NCBI GenBank assembly: GCA_016584305.1
Contig: JACEEZ010015315.1
Span: 1 to 64,000 of the forward strand
Length of the DNA: 64,000 nt
Source of the DNA: Chionoecetes opilio
Lineage: Eukaryota > Arthropoda > Malacostraca > Decapoda > Majidae
Reading direction: 5' to 3'
The position numbers and the translations under genes are program-made. The notes under the pieces were generated by a model. That model was not told where the DNA came from. It saw only the letters and a program-made list of their open reading frames with translations, and made no database searches. Below, piece after piece: positions 20,988-32,639 of the stretch; position 1 is the stretch's first letter, and each line of letters starts with the position of its first letter.

Positions 20988-21282
20988 CAAGGGCGTAGCC
21001 AGGAAAAATAATTGGGGGGGGCCACCTCCCAATGATGGTTGAGGGGTGGGTGCCTTATCAGCTGGGGGTCTGGGAGGCGCTGTAAGCCCCCCAGAGAATT
21101 TTTTTTGAAAGAATATGACTTAACTGGGGGCATATTGAGCCCTATGGGGGGTCATTTATTGGTTCTTTGCATGATATTCAATATAGTAAAATTGATGAAA
21201 TTATACCCTACACTCCTACAGTAGTGTGTTGAATTGGGGGGGGGCCATGGCCCCATTGGCCCTCCCTCTGGCTACGCCCTTG
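20988..21282. mobile_element. hAT-type MITE with CAAGGGCGTAGCCAGG termini
   Basis: The left end CAAGGGCGTAGCCAGG and right end CTGGCTACGCCCTTG form inverted repeats around 295 bp of G/C-run-rich sequence. The flanks do not show a clean 8-bp duplication (ACTGATAG versus GAACTTTG), so the family call rests on the termini. Confidence 0.6.
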
Positions 21283-21814
21283 GAACTTTGGTACCGTTAT
21301 TGTTTTGTGATTTTGGTGAAACCCTAGAGTGGGGATGTGATTACTTATATATATATTGATAATTATAAAGAAACCCTGTTAAGGAGTCGTCCATTTCATT
21401 CAGTTACCCTCATATATGCTCTGGTTTGCTTCTTCTTTTTTTCCCACTTAGCGGCTATCACCGAGGCCACCGAGATGAGAAGGCCTGATACATCGCCCGT
21501 GACGTCACACAATCTAGTGCCCACCCGCTCCGCTCCCCGTACAAGTTTACCTACCTAATATAGGTTTATCAGTATAAAAGATACACTGTTATCTTCGGAA
21601 ATGTTTGTTCTATAATATTATCAAATAAAAAAACCGTAAAACACACTAAAGAAATGCCATTATGAGACTCAAGAAATATGCATGAACTTAATATTCACTT
21701 AAACTCTTCGCCATTTAATATTTTGCGAGAAAACTTTTTACATGGAGAATATCAATAGAAGCGGAATTTAATTAGCTTTCCATTGATATATTTCGTTTTC
21801 TGATAAATGAACAG

Positions 21815-21915
21815 CATGCATAAATTAGCGTTAACTAAATAAATAACATCATGAAATCGGGTAAATTACCCGCTATCATGATGTTATTTATTTAGTTAAC
21901 ACTAATTTATGCATG
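21815..21915. repeat. 101-bp near-perfect palindrome
   Basis: Arms of 50 bases (21815-21864 and 21866-21915) match at 47 positions with a single central base. The outer sequence is CATGCATAAATTAG and the innermost is GGGTAA/TTACCC. Nothing adjacent explains it. Confidence 0.85.
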
Positions 21916-21919
21916 TGTA

Positions 21920-22600
21920 ATAAATAATCAAGATCTACAAGTAGTACTACTATCACTATGAAACATGTAGATTACCTTGATTGACTGTCTCCTTGCTATC
22001 ACTGCATGATGCATCCTCTCTATGAATCCATGCTAAATTCATTCACAATTATTTGATAATGAAGAATGTTGGGGATGGAAACCTTGTGGACCTTTTCAAC
22101 ACCAATCATACTTGCCAGTTTGTGACTTGTACTCCTCAGCTGGCATTGACCCAAGACTAAAATAAACATCACTGCACCTAAAATATATGATCTGAACAAC
22201 CCATGTGAGATAATAATAAGGTAATAAGATTTGGTTCCTTAACACCTTAAAGTCATCTTTCTCTCCCTTTCTTGGTCATTTCTATGATCTTTCAACATCA
22301 ACTTTTTATCTACATTTTCTTCTACTCATTCTTTCTGCATGATCTGTCCTCTCCAGGTTGTTTCTCACTCCATTAAACTCTCACTCCTGTAACTGTTTGC
22401 AAGCACTCAATTTCTTTCTTTATGTTGCACTTCAGACCATGTCTATCATCTATACACAAGAGTTACCATTTTTGCCTATACAAATAGATCCCTCTCAAAA
22501 ATAAAATACATACAGCCCCTAAATATTTGTTCCTTCTTCTACTATATGGCTCATTTATGCCTCCAAAGATCCCTCTGCCTCAATATCCTCACCCAAGTAC
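21920..22600. other. Unassigned AT-rich sequence
   Basis: No coding segment, repeat tract or transposon terminus that I can support. 21,290-21,810 is likewise unassigned. Confidence 0.5.
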
Positions 22601-22612
22601 TTCGGCTTCACT

Positions 22613-23285
22613 TAGGGTGGCCATTTCCAAATTTCCAAAAAGGAGGACTTTTTTTTACTATCCAAAATTTTTCAAAAAAATTTTACCATTCATTTTTTTA
22701 CCATCCTTTTTTTTTTTATCAAATTTTTTGGTTCACTCATGGTTGAAAGTGGTTTTACCTTTTTGGCATTTCCTTAAGGGGTTAGTGTAAGAACAAGAAA
22801 GTCAACTGATCTCCACGCGGCTTTGGGCAAACTGAGTTTCGTATGTGCATGGTATTGCCAACGTGTCTCATACACGTAGGATACGGAGTTACGGACTATC
22901 AACTGCTCCGCGCTAGTGTTGACAACGGCAAATACATATCAAAAATACATTAATGATGATTGTAGCACGCTTACTATTTTTATACATGCAAAGTAATTCA
23001 CGTGCATCTGTTTGGCCTGGCTCTGAGAAAAAAGGACAACATAAGAACATAAGAAAACATAAGAACATAAGAAAACATAAGAACATAAGAAAACATAAGA
23101 ACATAAGAAAACATAAGAAAATAAGGAAGCTACAAGAGACCGTGAGACCTACACATGGTAGTTCCAAGACAAATCCGTTCCATTCGTAGACAAATTAACG
23201 TCCGGCTTGAGGTGGCGCCGGACGGAGGACAGAGTGCTAAAACAGCCAGACTATCCGGCGAAAAACCGGACGTCTGGCCACCCTA
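22613..23285. mobile_element. hAT-type nonautonomous element, 8-bp TSD, with nested CR1 tail
   Basis: Inverted termini TAGGGTGGCCA and TGGCCACCCTA, flanked by a perfect 8-bp direct repeat GCTTCACT at 22605-22612 and 23286-23293, the hAT hallmark. 673 bp long. A CR1-like 3' end on the minus strand (about 23,036-23,166) with an expanded (ACATAAGAAA) tail lies inside. Confidence 0.85.
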
Positions 23286-23327
23286 GCTTCACTACCTGGT
23301 CCACCTTTAATCTTTCAGAACTGTGTC

Positions 23328-23530
23328 ATAAGAACATAAGAAAATATGGAAGCTACAAGAGGCCGCGATACCTACACATGGTAGTTCCTGTTACTAAATA
23401 CTACCTACTTTCACCTTTCATCCCCATCCATGAAATTGTCTAGCCTCCTTTTAAAACTCCCTATTGACTCCGCACGAACTTATCTGACGACTGAGTCCAC
23501 TCCAATCATTTTCCACCCTAACAAGATATT
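23328..23530 (-). mobile_element. CR1-like LINE 3' end fragment
   Basis: CATAAGAACATAAGAAAATA, then GGAAGCTACAAGAGGCCGCG, GGTAGTTCCTGTTAC and CTTTCATCCCCATCCATGAA: the reverse complement of the CR1-like 3' end, truncated at about 23,530. Confidence 0.85.
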
Positions 23531-23755
23531 CATAACTTATCTATGGAGTACGCGGGGTTCGAACACACGTATGTATAATGATGATGTCAGCGTGTCTAGT
23601 GTGAGGTGTCAACACTTCTCAGACCTTTATCACTCCTGTATGCTTGCTCTCTCCCAAACACAAACAAAAATATAAATGGATACATATACTAGCTTCAGTT
23701 TGTTTTATAATTACTTGTTTATCATTCGTCACTCCAAGACTAGAAGGAAGCTGAA

Positions 23756-23870
23756 CTATTTGGGCCCAGTGTCAGGGGGAAAGAACAGTTTTGTGGTGTT
23801 GTTGTACAGCTGCTCGGCCAACTCATCATGATCTTCTTTCTTTATTGCCGCTAAAACTTCCAAAATTTGT
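23756..23870 (-). CDS. TATDN1: TatD DNase domain protein TATDN1, last coding exon
   Basis: Minus strand: acceptor TATCTTTGCAG, then ACAAATTTTGGAAG, reading (V)QILEVLAAIKKEDHDE, LAEQLYNNTTKLFFPPDTGPK, stop at 23756-23758. This parallels the C terminus of TATDN1 (QILEIM...ELANTLYNNTIKVFFP). The split valine codon joins exactly with the donor at 25,411. TATDN1 is a metal-dependent TatD-family nuclease. I see no canonical AATAAA soon after the stop. Confidence 0.9.
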
Positions 23871-24449
23871 CTGCAAAGATAAGAAAACCATTCAGCATTG
23901 TGCATGATCAGTAAACGTTTTAGATCTGATCTCAATAAAGAATTAGTCTCAATAAACCAAGTATCACATTTGTTCATCTTTTTTCTATGTACTGTTTATA
24001 ACAAACTCATTCTCTCACTTTCTGATCTTCCATCATTTGATTCATTTACAAATATTTTCATCATCCTTGTTATTTACTATATATCATCAATGCCATCTAT
24101 GCATATGTAAATTCTGTCATTCCTAAATATGATTGCATGAAGTAGATAGATCTAGCCATTACTGAAAAATTTCCACAGGCAAAAAAGATAAAGTATACAA
24201 AGCACACAGTGAAGAGGTGGCAAGAAAATGTGGATTGAATGAGCTGAGTACAGTGCTGAGAGTAAGGCGATTGAGGTGGTTTGGGCATGTGAAGAGGAGA
24301 GAAGTTGGTGAGGCATTGGGGAGAGCTGTTAAGAGTGGAAGTTCCAGGTCGCTGTCCACCGGGCAGGCCAAGGAAGACATGGAGGCAGTGCGTTGAAGAG
24401 AATCTGGAAGCATTGGGCATTGAAGCAGTTGAGGCAACGGATAGAGATA

Positions 24450-24543
24450 CAATAAACCCTTCATGCTCGCGGGGGTTAGGGAACAGAGACACCCGCGAGT
24501 ATCGTAAATCCGCAAGCATGACATTAGTCATTCATTTACCCAT

Positions 24544-24617
<74 letters not shown>

Positions 24618-25305
24618 TTACATCACAGGGAACTGGCCAAGGGCACAACAAAAATGGGAAACACAAAGCCCGCTTAGTCGCCAGTCCCTATAAAGAAGAC
24701 AGTAAGAGAATAAAATAAAAACAGGGGTAGGTCAATTTAGTGAGGGAGGTGTCTTGTTACTCTTCTTTTGAAAAGATTTAAGTCATAGGAAAGTGGAAAA
24801 ATAGAAACAGGAAGAGAGTTCCAGAGTTTACCAGTGAAAGGGATGAAGGAGTAAAGATACTGATTAATTCTTGCATTAGGAAGATGGACAGAATAGGGAT
24901 GAGAATGAGTAGAAAGTCTTGTGCAGCGAGGCCGCGGGAGTGGGGGAGGCATGCAGTTAGCAAGTTCAGAAGAGCAGTGAGCATGAAAATAACGGTAGAA
25001 GAGAGCAAGAGAAGCAACATTGCGGCGGTGATTTAAAGATTGAAGACAGTCAGTCAGAGGAGAGGAGTTGATGAGACGAAAACCTTTTGACTCAACCCTG
25101 TTTAGGAGAGCTGTATGAGTGGATCCTCCCCAAACATGTGAGACATACTCCATACATGGGCGGATAAGGCCCCTGTAGAGAGCAAGCAATTGGGAGGGAG
25201 TAGAAAGAAAAATAGAAAAAAGAAAAAAAAAAGGGGGGGGGGGTTGAAAACCCGCGAGTAATCAAATCCGCGAGCCTTAAACCCGCGAGCATGAAGGGTT
25301 TATTG
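24450..25305. mobile_element. pogo/Tigger-like MITE with TA TSD, hosting a LINE
   Basis: Termini CAATAAACCCTTCATGCTCG (left) and CGAGCATGAAGGGTTTATTG (right) are perfect inverted repeats, each flanked by TA at 24448-24449 and 25306-25307. Internal CCGCGAGTA(T/A)TC-type motifs are also mirrored. A poly(A) LINE (24,547-25,215) is inserted inside. Confidence 0.85.
24547..25215 (-). mobile_element. 5'-truncated Jockey-like LINE with poly(A) tail
   Basis: The poly(T) run at 24547-24616 is the poly(A) tail. Minus-strand ORF 25,189-24,737 encodes the ORF2 C terminus: LYRGLIRPCMEYVSHVWGGS, RVESKGFRLINSSPLTDCLQ, HRRNVASLALFYRYFHAHCS and PFTGKLWNSLPVS. No catalytic RT motif is included. Fragments of the same family lie at 6,340 and 50,520. 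Confidence 0.9.
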
Positions 25306-25410
25306 TAGTTGGAAGCGTATCATCGGCCGTCTAATCTCATTAAAAAATATGGGGAAAACTTACGTTAAACAGAAAGAAGAAGAAAAATACAAAGCAGACA
25401 GAATACTTAC

Positions 25411-25614
25411 ACTATACAATTTGGCTCATTTCGGCCCTTCACCATGACTCCAGGTTCCCACTTCTCCTTTTTCTTGGTCTGAAAAACGGTCTTGACGTGC
25501 TTGTGGCCGGCATGGGTTGGACGCACCTCACACCAAGGGCAATCCGTCTCAATCATTAGCCGCTGAGTGGGAATTGATGCTGCAACGACCAGATTTTCCG
25601 CCGTTTTCAATGAG
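25411..25614 (-). CDS. TATDN1: TatD DNase domain protein TATDN1, penultimate coding exon
   Basis: Minus strand, 204 nt, acceptor CATCCAACAG to donor GTAAGT. It reads [40 protein letters not shown] and [15 protein letters not shown]...[16 protein letters not shown] is the TatD signature containing the conserved metal-binding Asp, and THAG and RNEP are typical of TATDN1. It ends in phase 2 and joins the 23,870 exon in frame. Upstream exons (N-terminal metal-binding HxD region) are not found in the window. Confidence 0.92.
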
Positions 25615-25802
25615 CTGTTGGATGCAATAGTGTCAGTTTGTGTGGAGTTTCTGACAATCGAGAATTATGAAAATAAAACAGGATAAACAGCTATCAAATG
25701 CTGAGGGAATGGATTTTGCTTCATGTTAATAAGAATATGTGCTAAAAGCATCCAACACTTGGGTCCATTTTTAATTAATATCTTTGAGATCCCTCATGGT
25801 TG

Positions 25803-25803
25803 N
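25803..25803. other. Single ambiguous base (N)
   Basis: The only N in the window, next to a degenerate ACACACAC tract. It may mark a low-confidence join or a polishing failure. Confidence 0.95.
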
Positions 25804-25821
25804 AACAACACCAAACACCAC

Positions 25822-26143
25822 ACACCACACACACACACACACCACACACACACAACCAACGCACACACACAACAATGATGGACATTGAGAGGCTGAAAGT
25901 GAGGAATTAGATAGAAGAGGTCTGTTTCTCTGTCTTCTCTCTCTGAGAGAGAGAAGAGAGAGAGAGAGAGAGGTCCTCCCTACCTGACCGCATTTTTGGT
26001 TAATTTACTTAAGCATTTCTTAAATATTTAAGTGTAAGATCAGCAAATTTTCGTCTGCTAAGTACGCTTAACAATACTTATCTTTTTGTTTATGTCGGCC
26101 CTGACGCTCAAATCCTTCTTATCTCGTCCTCCTCCTCCTCCTC

Positions 26144-26208
<65 letters not shown>

Positions 26209-26291
26209 ACTTTATAATCTTGCTGAAATAATATCTATGTTATTTACGAATATATTTGATTTCCAATATTACGTGTTTGTGTGTGTGTGTA

Positions 26292-26384
<93 letters not shown>

Positions 26385-26385
26385 A
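25822..26385. repeat. Series of AC, GA and TC microsatellites
   Basis: (AC)n at 25,822-25,875, short GA near 25,945-25,972, (TC)n at 26,137-26,208, and (GA)n at 26,295-26,381. The region between is AT-rich and unassigned. Confidence 0.9.
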
Positions 26386-26499
26386 ATGAGAGTGGAGGGA
26401 GGGAGGGAGGACAGACGGAGTCTACGAATTTTACTAACTAGGGTAAAAAATGTGGCCTGTGGTCAATCCGTGGGGATGTTTTTCCTGCTGGGGTAAAAG

Positions 26500-26537
26500 A
26501 TGGCGGCAGGGGTGTCCGGTCGGCTTCGCTGTTTAGA
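26500..26537 (+). other. Possible initial coding exon (weak)
   Basis: AAAAGATGGCGGCAGG context, reading MAAGVSGRLRCL, then donor GTACGT at 26,538. The ATGGCGGC-type start and strong donor look like a first exon, but no continuation could be placed, so this is only a candidate. Confidence 0.2.
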
Positions 26538-26956
26538 GTACGTATCTCATCTTTATTTCTAGGTATCTCTGGGTGTTCCTGATTAAGCTCGAAATATTTG
26601 AAATAAACCGATATATGATCATTTCTGTAAACTATTATAAAAACTTTTATAACAATTTTTAATAGCTTGAACAGGCCTAATAATAGTGATGGTACCGATA
26701 TTGAGATACTATGTATATTACTGAGTTAATATATATAATATGAAATGAATATTTCCCACTTACAAATACGTACCAGCGGGCCTCCGGAGGATTGACGTCA
26801 AGTTGCCGCTGCTTGCAGGGGCGGACTGGCCATAGGGACAAACGGGACATTTTCCGTTGGGCCGCTGGGTTGAGTGGGCCGGTCTGAGGGGGAAAAAAAA
26901 AGGTAAGAAAATTTTTCAAATATTAAAAAGGAAAATTAATAAATAAATTCAATCAA

Positions 26957-28290
26957 TCAATCATTGGGGGCATACGCCGGGGGGCGCGTCGCCTCGCCCA
27001 CCCTACGACGCCACTCCCGGGGGTCACCACGTGCGAGTTCCCATGCAGGCTCCTTTCCCATACCAAGCAGCTCTCGACAAGAAACATCAACTTGCCCCAG
27101 CCACGAGCCTTGTGGGCGTCCCCTTGGCCTCCTCCACGCCGGATTGTCTCTTACAGATACAACCCGATGGGAAGGATCGGTTGCAGGGTAGCATGCCATA
27201 TGCCCATACAGCCGAAGTTGGCGCTGACGGACTATGCAGGTAATAGGCCTCGATTCAGTCTCACGGTGTAATCGCTGATTTGACACGTAATCATCCCAGC
27301 GATACCCCATGATTCTGCGAAGACACTTATTACCAAAGGCATTGATTCGTCTCTTCAAGTCACTATTTAGTGTCCATGTCTCACAACCATAGAGTAAGAC
27401 AGGGATCACAAGCGACTTGAAGATCCGGATCTTTGTCCTTCTGCACAGGTACCGACAATGCCAAATACTCCCGCTGAGCGAGTCCATAACACCGTGGGCT
27501 ATGCCAATCCGCCGTAAGACTTCTTGACGTGACCCGCCGTCATTATGGACTGCGCTACCAAGGTATGTAAAACTTTCCAAGATCTCAATGTCCTCGCCAC
27601 ACGCATGAACAGACTGTACTGCTTCATCTAGTAAGTCTCCAAACACCTGGACCTTGGTCTTGAGCCAGGAGACCTCAAGTCCCAAAGGCTTTGCCTCCTC
27701 GTGCAGCGCCTCGAGAGCCATCACCAGGACCTCCAGCGACTCAGCAAAGATTACTGCATCATCGGTAAAAACAAGATCAGTGATCTTGGTGTTGCCGACG
27801 GATGCTCCACAATCACTTTGATCTACAACCTTGTCCAATACCCAGTCCATACAAGCGTTGAAAAGTGATGGGGCAAGGACGCACCCTCGCCTCACTCCTG
27901 TATTCACAGGGAAGAAACTGGATACACCTGCCCCACACTTCACAGCACTCTCAGTCCCAGAATACAGACCAGTTATCAAACCAATAGTCCTTGCAGGAAT
28001 CCCTCGAAGTCGCAGAAGATCCCAAAGTGACTCACGATGCACTGAGTCAAATGCCTTTTTGAGATCAACATAGGCTGCAAGCATCCCCTGTCGAAACTCA
28101 CGTCGGCGTTCCACCAGGACACGAAGCTCTAGGATACGGTCCGTTGTTGACTTACCAGGCGTGAACCCAGACTGCTGAGGTCTCTGATGCTTCACCAGAT
28201 GACTGCGAATCCGTGTCAGCAATAGATGGGCAAGCACCTTGCCTGGTACGCTGAGCAGTGTAATACCGCGGTAATTGTTGTAGTCCTGAC
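26957..28290 (-). pseudogene. RTE-type LINE reverse transcriptase, 3' part
   Basis: Minus-strand ORF with RT motifs in order: NYRGITLLSVPGKVLAHLL, QQSGFTPGKSTTDRI, YVDLKKAFDSVHRESLW, GVRRGCVLAPSLFN, VFTDDAVIFAES (catalytic DD, with Thr at the variable position) and ESFTYLGS. The C-terminal tail follows (RRIMGYRWDDYVSN, RQRQLRLYGHMACYP). The stop and an ATTGATTGA-type tail lie near 26,945. The ORF start in the open frame is artificial: upstream sequence is displaced to 30,003 by an insertion. Confidence 0.9.
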
Positions 28291-29988
28291 TGTAATGCCC
28301 GTTATTCGGAAGAGATAGGATGGGAATTCTTATCATACAATTCCCGGGTTATGCCCGTAAGCAATTCAATCTTTAGGTTTCTCGTGTAATTTATCTTCCT
28401 TCTTTCATTCTCACTTCTATCTTCCTCCCTTCCTTTCACCCCCCCCCCCCCCGACATTCCGGGTACGAGTCAACATTCGTGGGACATTTATTTCGCGATC
28501 ATCGATAACTAAGAGGTTCAAAACTTTTCATCCTCCCCTCATCCTCCTATCAAATCAAGGAACACTCCTAGATTCTTAATGTCCTTCAAAATAGTCACCA
28601 TAGTGAAAGATCACGGTCATACATGGATGAGTTAGTCCAGTTATTCGCTAAATTGTAAGTCTACCAAATTTCTATACAAACTTCCATACCACGTCGCTTC
28701 AAAAGACGCGTTCGAAGGCTTGAACGAAAGAAAATAACACTTTCCTCGGATATTAGATTAAACATATTAAATTCTTCTATATCAAAGTAACAGGACTGTA
28801 TTATAGGCAGCCCTTTCATAGGTACACTTGTTTAATTATTTAATTAGTCATTCCGGGTCTATAAGCTCTTCAGGAGAGGCCAAGTTCAGGGTATCCAAAC
28901 ATCCCCTTTTTCTTCCCGCCTCGCCTTAGTCCTCCGCGAGGGAGGCAGTCTCTCTTCAACTCCCCTACAGGTAAGACGTACGGCGTTTCGCTCCTATTTC
29001 CCCCCCCCCCCTTTCCTTGTTATAATATTTTTATCTATATTTCCAAATATGGGTACCGTTGTTCAGTTTCACTAACGTAAAGGAGGCCTGCCCCATCCTT
29101 ATAAGTATTATTAAGGCAGTCTCTCTTCAACTCCCCTACAGCCGGACGTCTCAGTCGGGCCAAAAATCCCGTCACATGGTTTTTTAAGTGAAGCGCAAAC
29201 AACATTCTTACTCTTATATTCCCCCCTTATATTTTCCATGTATAATTATAAGTATTCAGCGGTATGTTACCTAAGTGAAGGATAATTCATTAGTAGGATT
29301 CAGTGAGGGAGGTTATGCTCATAAGAGCTTCCCTTCATCAGATGGGAAGAGCTTTCCTTTATCAAATGGGAAGAGCTTCCTGTATCAGAGTGTAAAGGTT
29401 TTCTTATATCAGATTAAAGCTTTCCTGTGTTAGGATGGAGAGCTTTCTTATGTTGGATTAGAACTTATATGTTTGTCTGTGATCTCAAACAAGACATAAT
29501 ACTTCAGGATGAATAAATAGGATGATGTTTCAAATATAGTTCTTGTGTTTATTGCAAAAAACCCCAGGTGATTTTTCTGTGTTAGGACAGTAATTCCCCA
29601 CACTTCCAAAAGAGTCAGCCTTACTCGGTATAATTCCACGTATCAATCACGACTACCAAGATAAATCTAATATATATCTTTTCAAACGTGCCCAGGAAGT
29701 AAAACCATTGAACTACTTGCCTGAGCTGGTGGCAGCACTTCCCCTTACCCCTTAACTCATACCCTTTCCCCTTAACCCCTACCCCTACCCCTTTCCCTTA
29801 AGTTCATTCCCATTTCAGTACTCTCCGCAGCGAGAAGTGTTCGTACTATAATCACATAGTGAAGTCATAAGACTAGTTTCAATTCTCAATTCAGGTTGTA
29901 ATCAATGAAAAATCATAATCAATTAATATCATTCAAATAACAAAGGCACCAGGTATAAACTTCTCCATAGGAAAATCCTGGCAACACA
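28291..29988. mobile_element. TG...CA insertion with 5-bp TSD (solo-LTR-like)
   Basis: Starts TGTAATGCCC and ends GGCAACACA, flanked by CTGAC at 28286-28290 and 29989-29993, exactly where the RTE frame breaks. Terminal TG/CA plus a 5-bp duplication indicate an LTR-retrotransposon footprint. There is no gag or pol, and 1,698 bp is plausible for a solo LTR. GGCAGTCTCTCTTCAACTCC occurs twice inside (about 28,946 and 29,115). Confidence 0.7.
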
Positions 29989-29993
29989 CTGAC

Positions 29994-30840
29994 GGTCCCC
30001 TTTCACTTTCCAGATAGGGACGACCAGCCCCTTTTCCAGTCAGGAGGAATGGTACCTGATTGCCACACGGCAGTCAGGACAGCATGCAACCCGCGGATCA
30101 TGGCCTCACCCCCAGCTTTGAGGAGCTCCGCACTGATATTACAAACACCAGCTGCCTTTCCACCCCTCAACTTTGCTACAGCCTCTCTGACTTCGTCAAG
30201 AGAGGGTGCGGTTTCGTCAATGGGAGGATCGGCATCCACTGCCTGTAACCCAGTGGTGTGAAGCTGCTCAGTTGGAGGGTCCACCGTGAACAACTGCCCA
30301 AAGTACTCAGCCCAACGAGCCATCTGCCCATCCATGTCCGACACGAGGCGCCCATCTGCTGTTCGAATAGCACTCGCCCGAGAAGGAGACTTGGAACGGA
30401 GCTTCTTCAGGGCTCGGTAGGCGGGTCGGAGGTCATTAGCGTTCAAATGACCCTCGACATCCTCAGTGAGACTCCAGACATACCTCTCCTTGTCTCTCCT
30501 CAGGAGGTTTTCTAGTCCGGCGTGACAGCCCTGTGCTGGTCCCGGTTCCCAGCCAGCCTGGCAGCGGGACTCTCCTCGATTTTCTCCAGCGTCTCCGTCG
30601 AGACAAAACCACGCCCTGACCTCAGGCGCTCCCCAATACACTCCTTGGCAGCCTGTAGAGTTTCACGTTTGAAGGTATCCCACAGTTTACGGGTCCCCAG
30701 AGCACCGAGCACATCAAACCGATTTGAGACTGCCACCGCATACTCATGAGCACATGTCAAGTCCTTCAGTTTCTCAAGATGAAACGCAGTATGGTTACCT
30801 CTTGAGATTCTTCTGGACTTGACATGAAGCTTAAAATTAA
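29994..30840 (-). pseudogene. RTE-type LINE ORF2, 5' part (displaced)
   Basis: Minus-strand segments ...KLWDTFKRETLQAAKECIG, LRRDKERYVWSLTEDVEG, RPAYRALKKLRSKSPS, MARWAEYFGQLFTVDPP, AVAKLRGGKAAGVCNISAEL and WQSGTIPPDWKRG: the linker and first RT motifs preceding the 26,957-28,290 part. It has at least one frameshift near 30,520 and is truncated before the endonuclease, ending at a GA tract. Confidence 0.85.
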
Positions 30841-30888
30841 GGAGTGAAAATGAAATATCTGAAGAATAAGGTAAAACTAAAAATAAAT

Positions 30889-31175
<287 letters not shown>

Positions 31176-31261
31176 AGAGAGAAGATAGTTAGAGGTATAT
31201 GCGAGAGATGAGAGAAAGATGAGATTAGGAGACGACGATGAGACGAGTAGATAGGAGTAGA

Positions 31262-32250
31262 GTGATGCGAAATTTTTGAGTATTGTGATAGTTGAAAACT
31301 TATTTTTGCCTAGTAGTTATCGGCGCATTACCCTACAATAGCAGTTTGACAGCATGTGACGCTGATACTGCGTTCCGACATATTTCATACCAGCGAATGT
31401 TAATTTGTTATCGATTTAGTGTATAAGTTGACCCAACATTAATTCGGCTATCAAGTGGGCAAGGCTGTGGACAGAGCTGTGACCGAACCGTGGTGTTCCT
31501 ACACGTGAGGTTGAAATGTGGTGTGGGTCGTATGGAGACCATATTGCGTAATCGTTACATTGCACGACTATCGCCGACATCCGCACATCCAATGCGGCAT
31601 CAGTCCGGCAACCGGCGAACCACGCCGATTAGGCAACCTGTTGCCCGTGCGACGTGTTCGACTCGTCGTATGGCATCAGCAATTTCGTAAAGTTCGTTTA
31701 GTCAGTGACTGGCCGATATGGACAACGGCCTATAGCTGCGCATTGCCTAACTACGGCAACCCGAGCCAACCACGCCGATTTTGAAGTTTCAGCCCCTTCA
31801 AAATCGGCTGCAGTCGGCACCGACTGGATGATTCAGCAAGTCGTGACCAGTCGCCGACGCGAGTCATGGAGATGTGAACGGGCCTTTATATGCTGCGCAT
31901 TTCAACACCTAACAATTCCTTGTAGCAACAGTGGTAGGACTGCCGTCTGCCGCTGTTGTCACACAGTCATTTAGTTATTGATTTGTAGTGCCCGTGGCGT
32001 GGGAGGTGTGTACTGCGTTGCATTGATTTACGTATTTATTATTATTTTTATCTATCAATATTTGATAGATCTCCCTAAGATGATGAAGAATTGTCAACGA
32101 ATTGAGGATCAAAGCAGTATTTCAACAATTAAATTTGTGTTATGCTGAGCCGACAGTATACTTTAGTAAAATTTGAAGGATATAGATATAAAAGTGTACA
32201 ATAGATATAAACTTTTAGGCTCTTATTTCGTATAACTTAATAAAATTGTG
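31262..32250. other. Unassigned block, CpG-rich and unlike its neighbours
   Basis: About 31,480-31,985 is CpG-rich, balanced in composition and free of simple repeats. It contains ACCACGCCGATT twice (about 31,620 and 31,771) and a perfect 12-bp inverted repeat CCGATTTTGAAG (31,775-31,786 with 31,796-31,807). A + frame (LLPVRRVRLVVWHQQF) faintly recalls the region before the catalytic domain of Tc1-like transposases, but too weakly to call. 31,985-32,250 is AT-rich. Confidence 0.4.
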
Positions 32251-32258
32251 ACTTGTCT

Positions 32259-32375
32259 ACCGTAGATAACACTAAAGTCACCAGGGCAACATTTCTTTTC
32301 GATTTACAGACGTCTGGTGGCGTTAATACTTACATTTCTACATCCATGATTTCAGAAAAGTTAGAAGGAAAATTT
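32259..32375. mobile_element. Truncated CCGTAGATAACACT MITE
   Basis: TACCGTAGATAACACTAAAG, then CACCAGGGCAAC, CTGGTGGCGTTAATAC and CATGATTTCAGAAAAG: left part of the MITE seen complete at 4,190-4,676. Confidence 0.8.
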
Positions 32376-32639
32376 TTGTTTTCAAAACCCCTAACTGCGT
32401 TGGCTCTCACCCCCCCCCCCCTCCATCCCCCCGCCTTTCCTCCAAGTGGGCTGGTCAACACCAAAAGTCCTGGGCCGAAATTAAGTCCCAGTCCGCCCCT
32501 GGCTGCTTGTCACTACTGATGTAATACTACATCAAGATAATCATATAACTGTTGTTTCGAAATGTTTACACATAGAAATATTCAATTCTTGAAATTCTGT
32601 ACATTAATTTTCAACATAGTAAATTTTCCCGTCTGAAAA

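Larger units (their letters stand above)
24215..25380 (+). mobile_element. RTE-type LINE ORF C-terminal remnant, interrupted
   Basis: 24,215-24,447 holds frame-shifted pieces of an RTE-like ORF2 tail (RRLRWFGHVKRRE; VEVPGRCPPGRPRKTWRQCV; LEALGIEAVEATDRD). It continues after the pogo-like insertion at 25,308. With the duplicated TA counted once, the junction reads DRDSWKRIIGRL, the usual continuation in this family. It is a 5'-truncated fossil inside the TATDN1 intron. Confidence 0.8.

Noticed and set aside
23036..23110. Regularly spaced ACATAAGAAA repeats suggesting a CRISPR-like array
   Set aside because: Short LINE tail repeats with no unique spacers, in a eukaryotic intron context.
23540..23570. 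GGGTTCGAACAC as a tRNA T-arm
   Set aside because: No matching acceptor, D-arm or anticodon stem around it.
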